This document shows positions 1 through 5,629 of a stretch of 9,289 nt of DNA, in pieces (position 1 is the stretch's first letter; each line of letters begins with the position of its first letter). A program made the translations under genes and the position numbers. The stretch is taken from the NCBI GenBank assembly GCA_036517855.1, contig DATDSR010000043.1, forward strand, positions 1 to 9,289, read 5' to 3'. A model generated the notes under the pieces. That model had not been told where the DNA came from. It did no database searches and saw only the letters and a program-made list of their open reading frames with translations. This DNA comes from DATDSR01 sp036517855. Its GTDB lineage: Bacteria > Patescibacteriota > Minisyncoccia > Phycocordibacterales > DATDSR01.

Positions 1-629
1 CCTTGGGTCACCAAGGTGCCGGCGAAGATCATTGAGCGTTGATCCGAGAGGCCAGCCGCGGCTGGCGAGGCTTCACTTGATTTCGAAACGGGCAAGGACT
101 CGCCGGTTAGTAGAGCCTCGTCAACTTGAAAGTCGTTTACAAACATCACTCGCGCGTCGGCCGGCACTCTGTCGCCTTGGGCCAGACGTATCACATCGCC
201 CGGCACAAGCTCTTGAGCATCTATCTCGCGCTCGACACCATCGCGGATTACTCGGGCTCGTTGCTTAAGATAAGTCTTTATTTCAGAGAGAGCTCGCTCG
301 GCCTTGTTCTCTTGGTAGAAGCCGAGCACGGTGTTGACCACCACCGCGATGAAGATAAATATGGCATCCCGATAATGCGAGATGGCAAGGGTAACAATGC
401 CCGCGGCCGCAAGTATCAGTATTAAAGGGCTCTTAAACTGACTGAGAAAAATCTTAAGCCCGGGCACCCGCCGCGTAGTGCTGATGGTGTTTCGTCCAAA
501 GGTAGCTAAGCGCTCCGTTACCTCCTGCGAAGACAAACCACGCTCCGCATCCGTCTCCAAAACCCGCCCCGTCTCCGCCAGAGAAAGGCTCCAAAACTTC
601 GTCTCTTGTGTAAGATCTATCTTAGACAT
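1..629 (-). CDS. P-type cation-transporting ATPase, N-terminal part (cut by left window edge)
   Basis: The reading frame is open from the ATG at 629 to the window edge, giving 209 residues; the C-terminal two thirds lie outside. P-type ATPases couple ATP hydrolysis to ion transport across the membrane. Visible parts: a cation-ATPase N-terminal domain (about residues 8-65, including TFGRN at 43-47), two membrane helices (about 68-84 and 88-105), then the actuator domain with LVPGDVIRL (141-149), GDRVPAD (152-158) and the dephosphorylation loop TGES (175-178), then SMIFAGT (199-205). This order matches P2-type (Ca2+/Mg2+-like) pumps; the ion cannot be told from this part. The phosphorylation site DKTGT would lie outside the window. 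The start overlaps the end of the methyltransferase gene by 8 nt, so translation is probably coupled. I see no Shine-Dalgarno site. Confidence 0.93.
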   Translation of the reverse strand, partial: MSKIDLTQETKFWSLSLAETGRVLETDAERGLSSQEVTERLATFGRNTISTTRRVPGLKIFLSQFKSPLILILAAAGIVTLAISHYRDAIFIFIAVVVNTVLGFYQENKAERALSEIKTYLKQRARVIRDGVEREIDAQELVPGDVIRLAQGDRVPADARVMFVNDFQVDEALLTGESLPVSKSSEASPAAAGLSDQRSMIFAGTLVTQ

Positions 630-1239
630 AAGTTGGGACAGCAATACCTTGATAATTGTAAATAAGTGGCTTGAACCTTTCGGGCGGGTGTTCCATTTTG
701 TTGATGTTAAATCCTGCTTCTTTAATTAACTTCTCAAGCTGTCGATCGTAATGGCAGTTGCCGGTAAAATGCTTGGCGACGGAGGTAGATAATGTTTGCA
801 GTATCCGGAGGCCAAAGTTTGGGGAGGCACCATGGTCGACAAAGATAAATTTGCCTCCAGGCCGGAGTACGCGCGCAATTTCACGCAACACCTTCTTTGG
901 ATCCGTGACGCTACAAAGCGTCCAGGTAGATACCACTGTATCAACAGAATGACTAGGCAGTGGGATATTTTCGGCTCCAGAATTGAAAAATACGATGGGA
1001 AATACTTGGGAGCCGACTCTGGTTTTGGCAATTTCGATTAGTTCCTTTGAGGGCTCAAGAGCAAAGAGCTTTGAGATATTTTTGTATAGCGGCAGGTTAT
1101 AGCCAGGACCCGCGCCGATCTCCAATACCACACCAAAAGCATCGGCGAGAACGACGCGCCTAATCCCCTCAAGTTCCCCAGAACCCATTTCATAATTTAG
1201 TATACGGGGCAGTATCTTTTTTTGGTACCAATTTGCCAT
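622..1239 (-). CDS. Class I SAM-dependent methyltransferase, METTL7-like
   Basis: 205 residues, complete. It has a Rossmann methyltransferase core: motif I VLEIGAGPGYN (38-48), acidic motif II residue E62 in FALEPS (59-64), VVSTWTLCSV (102-111) in the motif IV region, and LRPGGKFIFVDHG (125-137). The WTLCSV segment, the D/EH after the LRPGG strand and a C-terminal G-x-C-H-x-x-R element (160-166) recall the METTL7/thiol-methyltransferase and related phospholipid-methyltransferase group. The substrate is not deducible; a lipid or small thiol is an inference. The gene lies 21 nt after the DUF4325 gene, with an AGGA site 7 nt before the ATG, one of the few plausible Shine-Dalgarno sites here. Its stop overlaps the start of the ATPase gene. 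It is probably transcribed from the promoter at 2333-2360. Confidence 0.87.
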   Translation of the reverse strand: MANWYQKKILPRILNYEMGSGELEGIRRVVLADAFGVVLEIGAGPGYNLPLYKNISKLFALEPSKELIEIAKTRVGSQVFPIVFFNSGAENIPLPSHSVDTVVSTWTLCSVTDPKKVLREIARVLRPGGKFIFVDHGASPNFGLRILQTLSTSVAKHFTGNCHYDRQLEKLIKEAGFNINKMEHPPERFKPLIYNYQGIAVPTYV

Positions 1240-1260
1240 TCTGTAATCCTAGCCTAGAAA

Positions 1261-1581
1261 TTAAATTTCATTCCCCCACTTCTTCAGGGCTCTTTGGATT
1301 GTTGCGGCTACTAAATCTTCTCTTGCTTCTGCTAGGACGGGCAGGGTGGCTAAGACGGAGGCGTTCTTGGTCGGTAGCAATTCTACTTTGCCGGCGTTAA
1401 AGTCGGTTAGTTGAGTGAGGAACTCATCGAGCCACGAGGGCGTGACTGTGAGTACTCCGTCGAAATCAATTTCGGTTGGGGTGGCAGGGTCAAGTCCCGG
1501 GCGGATGGCATTGAACGCCTCCAAGCCCGCTGGGCGGGAGATGAGGACGTTGCCGAAGTTTTTGAGTTTGATAATTTGCAT
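1261..1581 (-). CDS. STAS-like DUF4325 protein
   Basis: 106 residues when started at ATG 1581. The frame stays open upstream to 1632, but those 17 codons lie inside the preceding gene and look unlike the family, so I chose the internal ATG, 10 nt after the stop of the GHKL gene. The diagnostic stretch is IDFDGVLTVTPSWLDEFL (38-55), the pattern 'hydrophobic-DF-x-GV-x(3)-TPS-W-x-DE' of the STAS-like DUF4325 family, followed by a short C-terminal helical part. STAS folds include SpoIIAA-type anti-anti-sigma factors, which are controlled by GHKL kinases; T47 and S49 sit in the loop where such proteins carry their phosphorylated serine (inference). DUF4325 genes are known to lie next to ATP-binding proteins, as here. 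No Shine-Dalgarno site is seen; translational coupling is likely. Confidence 0.8.
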   Translation of the reverse strand: MQIIKLKNFGNVLISRPAGLEAFNAIRPGLDPATPTEIDFDGVLTVTPSWLDEFLTQLTDFNAGKVELLPTKNASVLATLPVLAEAREDLVAATIQRALKKWGNEI

Positions 1582-1591
1582 ATAGTTACGC

Positions 1592-2326
1592 TTAAAAGAG
1601 TATAACAGCAAACGAGCCGGGCACATTGCCATCGCTCATCTTGATTCGCATACTCCCTGGCCCCGTGGGTATATCAACTCGGCCAAGACCAGAGCGGAAT
1701 TGAAGGCCGATCTCCTTCGACTCCACCACGTGGCGCACAACTTTGAGTCCGTTGCCGCGCTTCTCGGGGTCGCGGCCTGAAACGATTTCGGTAAAGGCAA
1801 CTTTCAGAGCTTCAACATCGGTGGAGAGATTTGGTCGTATGTGCTGGAGAGTTGCTTGCACGCCACGTCCACGGTCGGCGAGCACTATCAAACGTTTGAC
1901 AATGTCGTAGCCGAAGAAGACCCCTTGGGTATCAGGCCAGTTGCCCACATTGTGGGCGAAGGAGTTGTCACCAATCTCCCCGGCCACGAGGGTGAGGAGC
2001 GAAGCGAGCTCTTCGGACACTTTGCCCGCACTCTGCAACTCCGTGCCCATCTTGGCCACGCGACTGGTGAAGCGGTCTGGTCGCTCACAATAGTACTCGC
2101 TCGGCAGTGTGGGTGGTACGGTGCTAGTGGCCCAGGCTAAACCCAACTTTTCGAGGTCGAGAGCGAAACGCTTGAGCTCCTCGAGGACGTAGAAACGCTG
2201 TCCACCAGGAGTACGCCCCGGCATAAGTTTGCCCGATTTCTCCCAATTACGCAGAGTTTGCCCGGCCACCCCCAGCATCTTGGCGGCCTCACCTAGCCGT
2301 ATTTTGTCTGTTTGCTTATTATCCAT
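1592..2326 (-). CDS. MerR-type HTH fused to GHKL (histidine-kinase-like) ATPase
   Basis: 244 residues. The N-terminus (9-56) is a MerR-like winged HTH: LGEAAKMLGVAGQTLRNWEK, then GRTPGGQRFY, the wing signature. After a linker (about 57-95) comes a compact GHKL ATPase domain: N-box E117-x3-N121 followed by H125/N126, G1 box D151-R-G-R-G155, and G2 box R190-G-N-G-L194. I see no histidine-kinase phosphoacceptor or receiver domain, so it looks closer to SpoIIAB/RsbW-type ATPases than to sensor kinases. The next gene, 10 nt downstream, encodes a STAS-like protein, the usual partner of such ATPases. The likely role is an ATP-dependent, STAS-controlled transcription regulator. The start at 2326 follows a good promoter directly, so the mRNA is probably leaderless. 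Fold and boxes are seen; mechanism is inferred. Confidence 0.85.
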   Translation of the reverse strand: MDNKQTDKIRLGEAAKMLGVAGQTLRNWEKSGKLMPGRTPGGQRFYVLEELKRFALDLEKLGLAWATSTVPPTLPSEYYCERPDRFTSRVAKMGTELQSAGKVSEELASLLTLVAGEIGDNSFAHNVGNWPDTQGVFFGYDIVKRLIVLADRGRGVQATLQHIRPNLSTDVEALKVAFTEIVSGRDPEKRGNGLKVVRHVVESKEIGLQFRSGLGRVDIPTGPGSMRIKMSDGNVPGSFAVILF

Positions 2327-2332
2327 ATGTAG

Positions 2333-2360
2333 ATACTAGCAAGAAACCTATAAAAGTCAA
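2333..2360 (-). promoter_or_regulatory. Promoter of the MerR-GHKL / DUF4325 / methyltransferase / ATPase operon
   Basis: On the minus strand, -35 TTGACT (2360-2355), 16-nt spacer, -10 TAGTAT (2338-2333) with an extended -10 TGC just before it. Six nucleotides separate the -10 from the ATG at 2326, so the expected start of transcription falls on the A of the start codon. Confidence 0.7.
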
Positions 2361-2392
2361 GTATTTTTAGTAGGTTTTCGCCTGAAACCTAT
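2343..2392 (-). promoter_or_regulatory. Triple AAACCTA operator around the MerR-GHKL promoter
   Basis: Three copies of TAGGTTT/AAACCTA in 50 bp. Two form a perfect inverted repeat of 7-bp arms with a 7-bp spacer (2371-2377 and 2385-2391), upstream of the -35. The third (2344-2350) lies inside the -35/-10 spacer. The first and third share the 9-mer GAAACCTAT (2384-2392 and 2343-2351) at 41 bp spacing, about four helical turns. MerR-type regulators bind inverted repeats in or near promoter spacers, so autoregulation by the adjacent gene is the simplest reading (inference). Confidence 0.6.
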
Positions 2393-2396
2393 CAAT

Positions 2397-2945
2397 TTAG
2401 TTAACTTCATACTCCCAGCCGGGTTGCCATTTGTGAGTTTTGCGCCAGTCTTGGGCTAGGGCCTCTTGCCAGGTTTTGCCGTTTAAGAGAACTTCGATGG
2501 CTAACTGCGGGGCTTTGTGGGAGACAATGGCCACCTCCTTGCCGTCATAATTCTTTTTTAGGAATTCAAGAAAGTCGGCTACTCTTGCCTTAACGTCTTC
2601 GTAACTTTCGCCCTCGGGGAAAGGCTTTTCGATGTATTCCTCCTCTATCACACGGTCCACAATGTCAGACGAGGCGCCATTAAGTGTGCCGTAGTTACAC
2701 TCACGCAGTCTCGCATCTTGGATAATCTGGTAAACGCCCTCCCATGTGAGCTTGGCCGAAGTCACTGCCCGCTTCAAATCCGAGCAAAAGACGACATCAA
2801 ACTTTTTGTCCATTGTCTGCTCCTTCAAATCAACCGATTGCTTGACCCCAAGCTCTGAAAGCTCAACATCCTTCCATCCCGAAGATAGCCCCGCCTCGTT
2901 ATCTGTAGTTGTCCCGTGCACAAAATAAGTTATTTTTACAGACAT
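2397..2945 (-). CDS. Histidine phosphatase superfamily protein with altered RHG motif
   Basis: 182 residues of the phosphoglycerate-mutase-like histidine phosphatase fold. Seen: strand 1 ending in VHGTTTDNE (9-17), SGWKDVELSELG (22-33), the arginine of SDLKRAVTSA (R59), the acid in LRECNYG (E82), and the second histidine IVSHK (H143). The family usually starts with RHG, where H is phosphorylated and R binds phosphate. Here the arginine is replaced by V9, while H10, R59, E82 and H143 remain. Activity may be changed or directed to an unusual substrate; the substrate cannot be named. The gene lies 16 nt after the Nudix gene and is the last of its block, followed by the promoter region at 2333-2392. 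Confidence 0.82.
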   Translation of the reverse strand: MSVKITYFVHGTTTDNEAGLSSGWKDVELSELGVKQSVDLKEQTMDKKFDVVFCSDLKRAVTSAKLTWEGVYQIIQDARLRECNYGTLNGASSDIVDRVIEEEYIEKPFPEGESYEDVKARVADFLEFLKKNYDGKEVAIVSHKAPQLAIEVLLNGKTWQEALAQDWRKTHKWQPGWEYEVN

Positions 2946-2961
2946 AATTTTTTAATACTAT

Positions 2962-3477
2962 TTATACCACACAGAGGTCTATGTTTTCAGTTGCTTTCAC
3001 TACTTTTCCTTCATCGTCGTAGACAACAGTGAAGAAGACCGTGCCGTCTTTGGGGTTTAGGATGTGGTCAATGATTGGTTTAACAGATGGGAACAAATCT
3101 TGATTTGGTACATCCTTGGCGTCTAGGAAAACAAAATCGCCCTCCTCGGTGGTCAATAGTTCGCCTGACTCGTAATCGCCAGAGAAGTGGAAGATGAGCC
3201 AGTTCTCGTCTTCACCCTTAATCGGCTTGATTTCCATATTAACCGCCTCGAGGCGCATATTCTTTACCTTAATCCCCGCCTCCTCAAGCAACTCGCGCTT
3301 TGCAGCCGTGTAAGGATTCTCGCCCTGGTCAACTTTGCCGCCAATCGGATGGATAACATTCGGCGCGTACCTTTTGTTTGGCGAACGTTTGAGCAGTAGA
3401 TACTTGCCATCTTTCCGCACAAAAATATTCGCGCAAATCACTAAATTATGAATATGTGGAGCTGTATTTATTGGCAT
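2962..3477 (-). CDS. Nudix hydrolase
   Basis: 171 residues. The Nudix box GX5EX7REUXEEXGU is complete at 47-69: GKVDQGE (47-53) followed seven residues later by RELLEEAGI (61-69), which supplies the Mg2+-binding glutamates. It is preceded by LLLKRSPNKRYAPNVIHPIGG (from 27), typical of MutT-like enzymes. Such enzymes hydrolyse nucleoside diphosphates linked to another moiety; the exact substrate is unknown. The last 35 or so residues form a predicted strand-rich extension. The start ATG shares one base with the stop of the GrpB-family gene (TAATG arrangement), so translation is coupled. Together with the ITPase and MsrA genes upstream, it suggests a role in clearing damaged metabolites (inference). 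Confidence 0.93.
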   Translation of the reverse strand: MPINTAPHIHNLVICANIFVRKDGKYLLLKRSPNKRYAPNVIHPIGGKVDQGENPYTAAKRELLEEAGIKVKNMRLEAVNMEIKPIKGEDENWLIFHFSGDYESGELLTTEEGDFVFLDAKDVPNQDLFPSVKPIIDHILNPKDGTVFFTVVYDDEGKVVKATENIDLCVV

Positions 3478-4013
3478 TATTTCATTGCTATTTTAGCATG
3501 ATTAATAACCTCCATCACAAATTTCTTTTTCCTTTCCGTATACTCGCCTCTGTTGTCGGCATATTTTTCGGCTAACTCCCTTTTTAGTTTTGCGTATTCA
3601 TTTCTTACGTCAGCGTGTTCTCTTAAGTAGTCGCGAAACAAAATATGATTGTTCCAACCCGTTTCGCTAGTAATCTCAACAAGGCTAACGTGGTGTGTCC
3701 TTTTTTCAGCTGGGCCTTTCGGAAAGAATTGTCTGTCTGAGAATCTGCGTTCAGGCATGTACTCGTATCCCAGTTCCTGCAATTTTGTAATGAAATCGTC
3801 TATGTCGTCCAAAGATTCGACTGCAACACTTATATCAATAATCGGTTTGGACTCAAGTCCGGGTATCGCCGTGCTGCCGATATGCTCTATGGCAATGATT
3901 CTACTTCCGAAAGTTTTGAGTAGTAGTTCCTTTTCCTGCTCAAAAAGATTTCTCCATTCAGGATTATATTCTTCGAGCCGAACCGTCCCACGTTGCAAAC
4001 CTAGATCAGACAT
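3477..4013 (-). CDS. GrpB family protein (UPF0157, nucleotidyltransferase-like fold)
   Basis: 178 residues, the usual length of the family. The signature is strong: VRLEEYNPEWRNLFEQE (11-27), then IEHIGSTAIPGL (42-53) and KPIIDISVAV (56-65), the hallmark of GrpB/UPF0157 proteins, whose core resembles nucleotidyltransferases. The second half has PERRFSDRQFFPKGP and the conserved THHVSLVE segment. GrpB proteins are poorly characterised, and some are fused to dephospho-CoA kinase, but nothing here points to a specific reaction. The gene starts 3 nt after the DinB-like gene and ends overlapping the Nudix start, so it sits in the middle of a tightly linked operon. A G-rich stretch about 9-10 nt upstream of the ATG could serve as a weak ribosome binding site. 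Confidence 0.92.
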   Translation of the reverse strand: MSDLGLQRGTVRLEEYNPEWRNLFEQEKELLLKTFGSRIIAIEHIGSTAIPGLESKPIIDISVAVESLDDIDDFITKLQELGYEYMPERRFSDRQFFPKGPAEKRTHHVSLVEITSETGWNNHILFRDYLREHADVRNEYAKLKRELAEKYADNRGEYTERKKKFVMEVINHAKIAMK

Positions 4014-4016
4014 ATT

Positions 4017-4502
4017 TTACAACCCCCAAGGTTCCCAGCTTTTGGGGAATTTTAATTCGTGGGTACGGAGGTACACTATCATCTCACCATTGTGCATTGT
4101 TTCGTGATCCATCAAAAAGTTCAGGTGGTCGTGGATGTTTACCTCGTCAGAGCCCCAATACTTCCAATCAATCATTTTACTTTCTAATTCTCCCGGGTTT
4201 GCGTTTTTAAGCACGGCGAGCAACTTACCATTAGCCCTTTCCCAAAGTTCAATCAGCCCAGTCTTAGACTTGGCAACCGCTGGGTCAATTTTTTCAATTA
4301 CTTCACCCAGCTTTTTGTTTTCAATAGCCTCGGCGTATTGAAAGCGCACTCTTGCCATATGGCGAAACTGCTCACCCAGCGTCCCCATATGTTTGCCCAC
4401 GGTAAGCCCGAGTTGCTCATCAGTAAGCATATCCAAAAGATCGCGACTCAAACTCTGTATAGAAGTCCAATTCTCAATCTGCTTTTCAATTAGTTCGTTC
4501 AT
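4017..4502 (-). CDS. DinB-like superfamily protein (four-helix bundle)
   Basis: 161 residues, predicted all-helical. The DinB/YfiT-like metal-site pattern is present: H48 in EQFRHMARVR (44-53) and the H-x3-H pair H133/H137 in MDHETMHNGEMIVY (131-144), three histidines that in this superfamily bind a divalent metal. Some family members use it for thiol transfer (bacillithiol or mycothiol S-transferases), but the substrate here is unknown. GTLGEQFRHMARVR resembles the helix 2 of DinB_2 proteins. The gene lies 46 nt after msrA, and the gap contains a GC-rich hairpin that ends close to the start codon. It is followed after 3 nt by the GrpB-family gene. I consider the superfamily call good and any enzymatic role open. 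Confidence 0.8.
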   Translation of the reverse strand: MNELIEKQIENWTSIQSLSRDLLDMLTDEQLGLTVGKHMGTLGEQFRHMARVRFQYAEAIENKKLGEVIEKIDPAVAKSKTGLIELWERANGKLLAVLKNANPGELESKMIDWKYWGSDEVNIHDHLNFLMDHETMHNGEMIVYLRTHELKFPKSWEPWGL

Positions 4503-4508
4503 AATTAT

Positions 4509-4533
4509 GCCCCAAGCATACGCTTTTGGGGGC
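4509..4533 (-). promoter_or_regulatory. Hairpin in the msrA-DinB gap, ending just before the DinB-like start
   Basis: In the transcript, CCCCAA (4531-4526) can pair with TTGGGG (4515-4510) around a 10-nt loop that contains a short GC...GC pairing. There is no T-run behind it, so it is not a standard terminator. The GGGG of the 3' arm lies 7 nt before the ATG at 4502 and is the only Shine-Dalgarno-like site of that gene, so the structure could hide it or stabilise the msrA mRNA end. Confidence 0.4.
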
Positions 4534-4548
4534 TACGGGTCTAGGGGT

Positions 4549-5040
4549 TTACTGTTTTAAGTAGCTGTCGAACCAGATGGCGTGGCAGGTATAGCCTCCT
4601 TTGTTTTTCTGAAGATAGTCTTGATGATACGCTTCGGCCACGTAAAACTTACCCAATGGTTCCAAGATTGTGACCACGGGGTTCGGCCAACGCTCGGAGT
4701 TGTTCACAATTTCGATAAAGTCTTGGGCCGCCTTCTTCTCCTCCTCGTTGCCGTAGAAGATGGCCGAGCGATATGAGGTACCTTCGTCATTGCCTTGCTG
4801 ATTTAGGGTCGTGGGGTTATGAATTTGGAAGAAGAAGTCGAGGAGCTTGGTGTAAGTTGTTTTGCTGGGGTCATATTCGATCTCCACCGCCTCAGCGTGG
4901 CAGGGATGATTCTCGTAAGTGGGATTTTCGTTCTCCCCTCCGGTGTAGCCAACCTCGGTACTCACCACTCCGGGTTGAGTCCTAATCAAATCCTCAAGAC
5001 CCCAAAAGCATCCGCCCGCTAACACAATCTTCTTATTCAT
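4549..5040 (-). CDS. msrA: Peptide-methionine (S)-S-oxide reductase MsrA
   Basis: 163 residues, full length for the short MsrA type. The catalytic cysteine is C11 in AGGCFWGLE (8-16). Other conserved parts: GYTGG (31-35), NHPCHAEAVEIEYDP (44-58) with the catalytic glutamate E50, FFFQIHNPTTLNQQGNDEGTSYRS and YHQDYLQKN. It reduces methionine-S-sulfoxide in proteins or free, with electrons from thioredoxin. C47 and C152 (in GGYTCH) are the other two cysteines noted and could serve as resolving residues. The upstream gap of 44 nt is AT-rich and contains no clear Shine-Dalgarno site; a weak promoter is possible but I cannot define one. It lies between the ITPase and DinB-like genes in the same direction. 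Confidence 0.97.
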   Translation of the reverse strand: MNKKIVLAGGCFWGLEDLIRTQPGVVSTEVGYTGGENENPTYENHPCHAEAVEIEYDPSKTTYTKLLDFFFQIHNPTTLNQQGNDEGTSYRSAIFYGNEEEKKAAQDFIEIVNNSERWPNPVVTILEPLGKFYVAEAYHQDYLQKNKGGYTCHAIWFDSYLKQ

Positions 5041-5084
5041 AAATGTAGCGAAATTCGAACTTTTTACTTATTTTATTTTTCACT

Positions 5085-5624
5085 CTAAAAACTAGCCAAG
5101 AAATCTTTCAGAGCGGCGAAGGGTTTAATTTTTAGGTAGGTACTTTGATAATCCTCCTCGCTAAGGTTGGCTCTGGTAACTTTGTAGCCGTCAGGGATAA
5201 AGATTTTGTCCCAGTCGTAACCGTTGTCGCCCGAGGGTTTCATTGCTATTTCGCCACCAAGGGCGCCTTCAAATATTTTCAGAGTTTGGCCATCGTAGTA
5301 ACCCATTGTAGCTTTGGCCGTGGCTCTGCGGCTTTTGCCATTTATCATCTCGCACATAGTCTCGTATGCCACATTGTCGACAAAGAATCGTATGAAGGGC
5401 CCAGGCAAACCGCCTAGCGCCTCAAACTCAAGCGACACATCCTCCACAATCACCGGGCCCTTAACTTTCTCATAAGCTTGACGCACTTTGTGCTCTACAA
5501 TCTCTTTAAGATCGAGCGACTGGATCTCATCCAAATCAAGCTTCAAGTGCTTGACCGGGTGGCCAAGATACTTAGCCAAGTAATCCGCCTTCTTCTGATT
5601 CCCCGTTATGAACGTAACTTCCAT
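5085..5624 (-). CDS. Non-canonical purine NTP pyrophosphatase (HAM1/ITPase family)
   Basis: 179 residues. The family start is clear: FITGNQKKADYL (5-16), the substrate-binding T/SxNxxK motif. The central VEDVSLEFEALGGLPGPFIRFF (from 60) follows the ITPase pattern, and it resembles eukaryotic and archaeal ITPA (GGLPGPYIKWF) more than typical bacterial RdgB (PGVYSARYAG). GYDWDKIFIPDG (135-146) corresponds to the G-[WY]-D-x-I-F-x-P motif, and the end carries KIKPFAALKDFL instead of the usual SHR-x-A. The enzyme converts ITP/XTP/dITP to monophosphates and keeps deaminated purines out of nucleic acids. V63 replaces the usual Thr/Ser after the ED pair. It begins 5 nt after the Fic gene, without a Shine-Dalgarno site. 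Confidence 0.9.
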   Translation of the reverse strand: MEVTFITGNQKKADYLAKYLGHPVKHLKLDLDEIQSLDLKEIVEHKVRQAYEKVKGPVIVEDVSLEFEALGGLPGPFIRFFVDNVAYETMCEMINGKSRRATAKATMGYYDGQTLKIFEGALGGEIAMKPSGDNGYDWDKIFIPDGYKVTRANLSEEDYQSTYLKIKPFAALKDFLASF

Positions 5625-5629
5625 AATTT

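Noticed and set aside
126..425. Plus-strand frames over 32-425
   Set aside because: They are antisense to the P-type ATPase, whose motifs are clear.
1582..1632. 17-codon N-terminal extension of the DUF4325 gene
   Set aside because: It lies inside the 3' end of the GHKL gene and does not resemble the family; ATG 1581 fits better.
2371..2391. The inverted repeat as a terminator of the phosphatase operon
   Set aside because: No T-run follows in the transcript, and the same box recurs in the promoter spacer, which fits an operator better.
3649..4107. Plus-strand 152-residue frame
   Set aside because: It is antisense to the well-supported GrpB-family gene and has no recognisable protein features.
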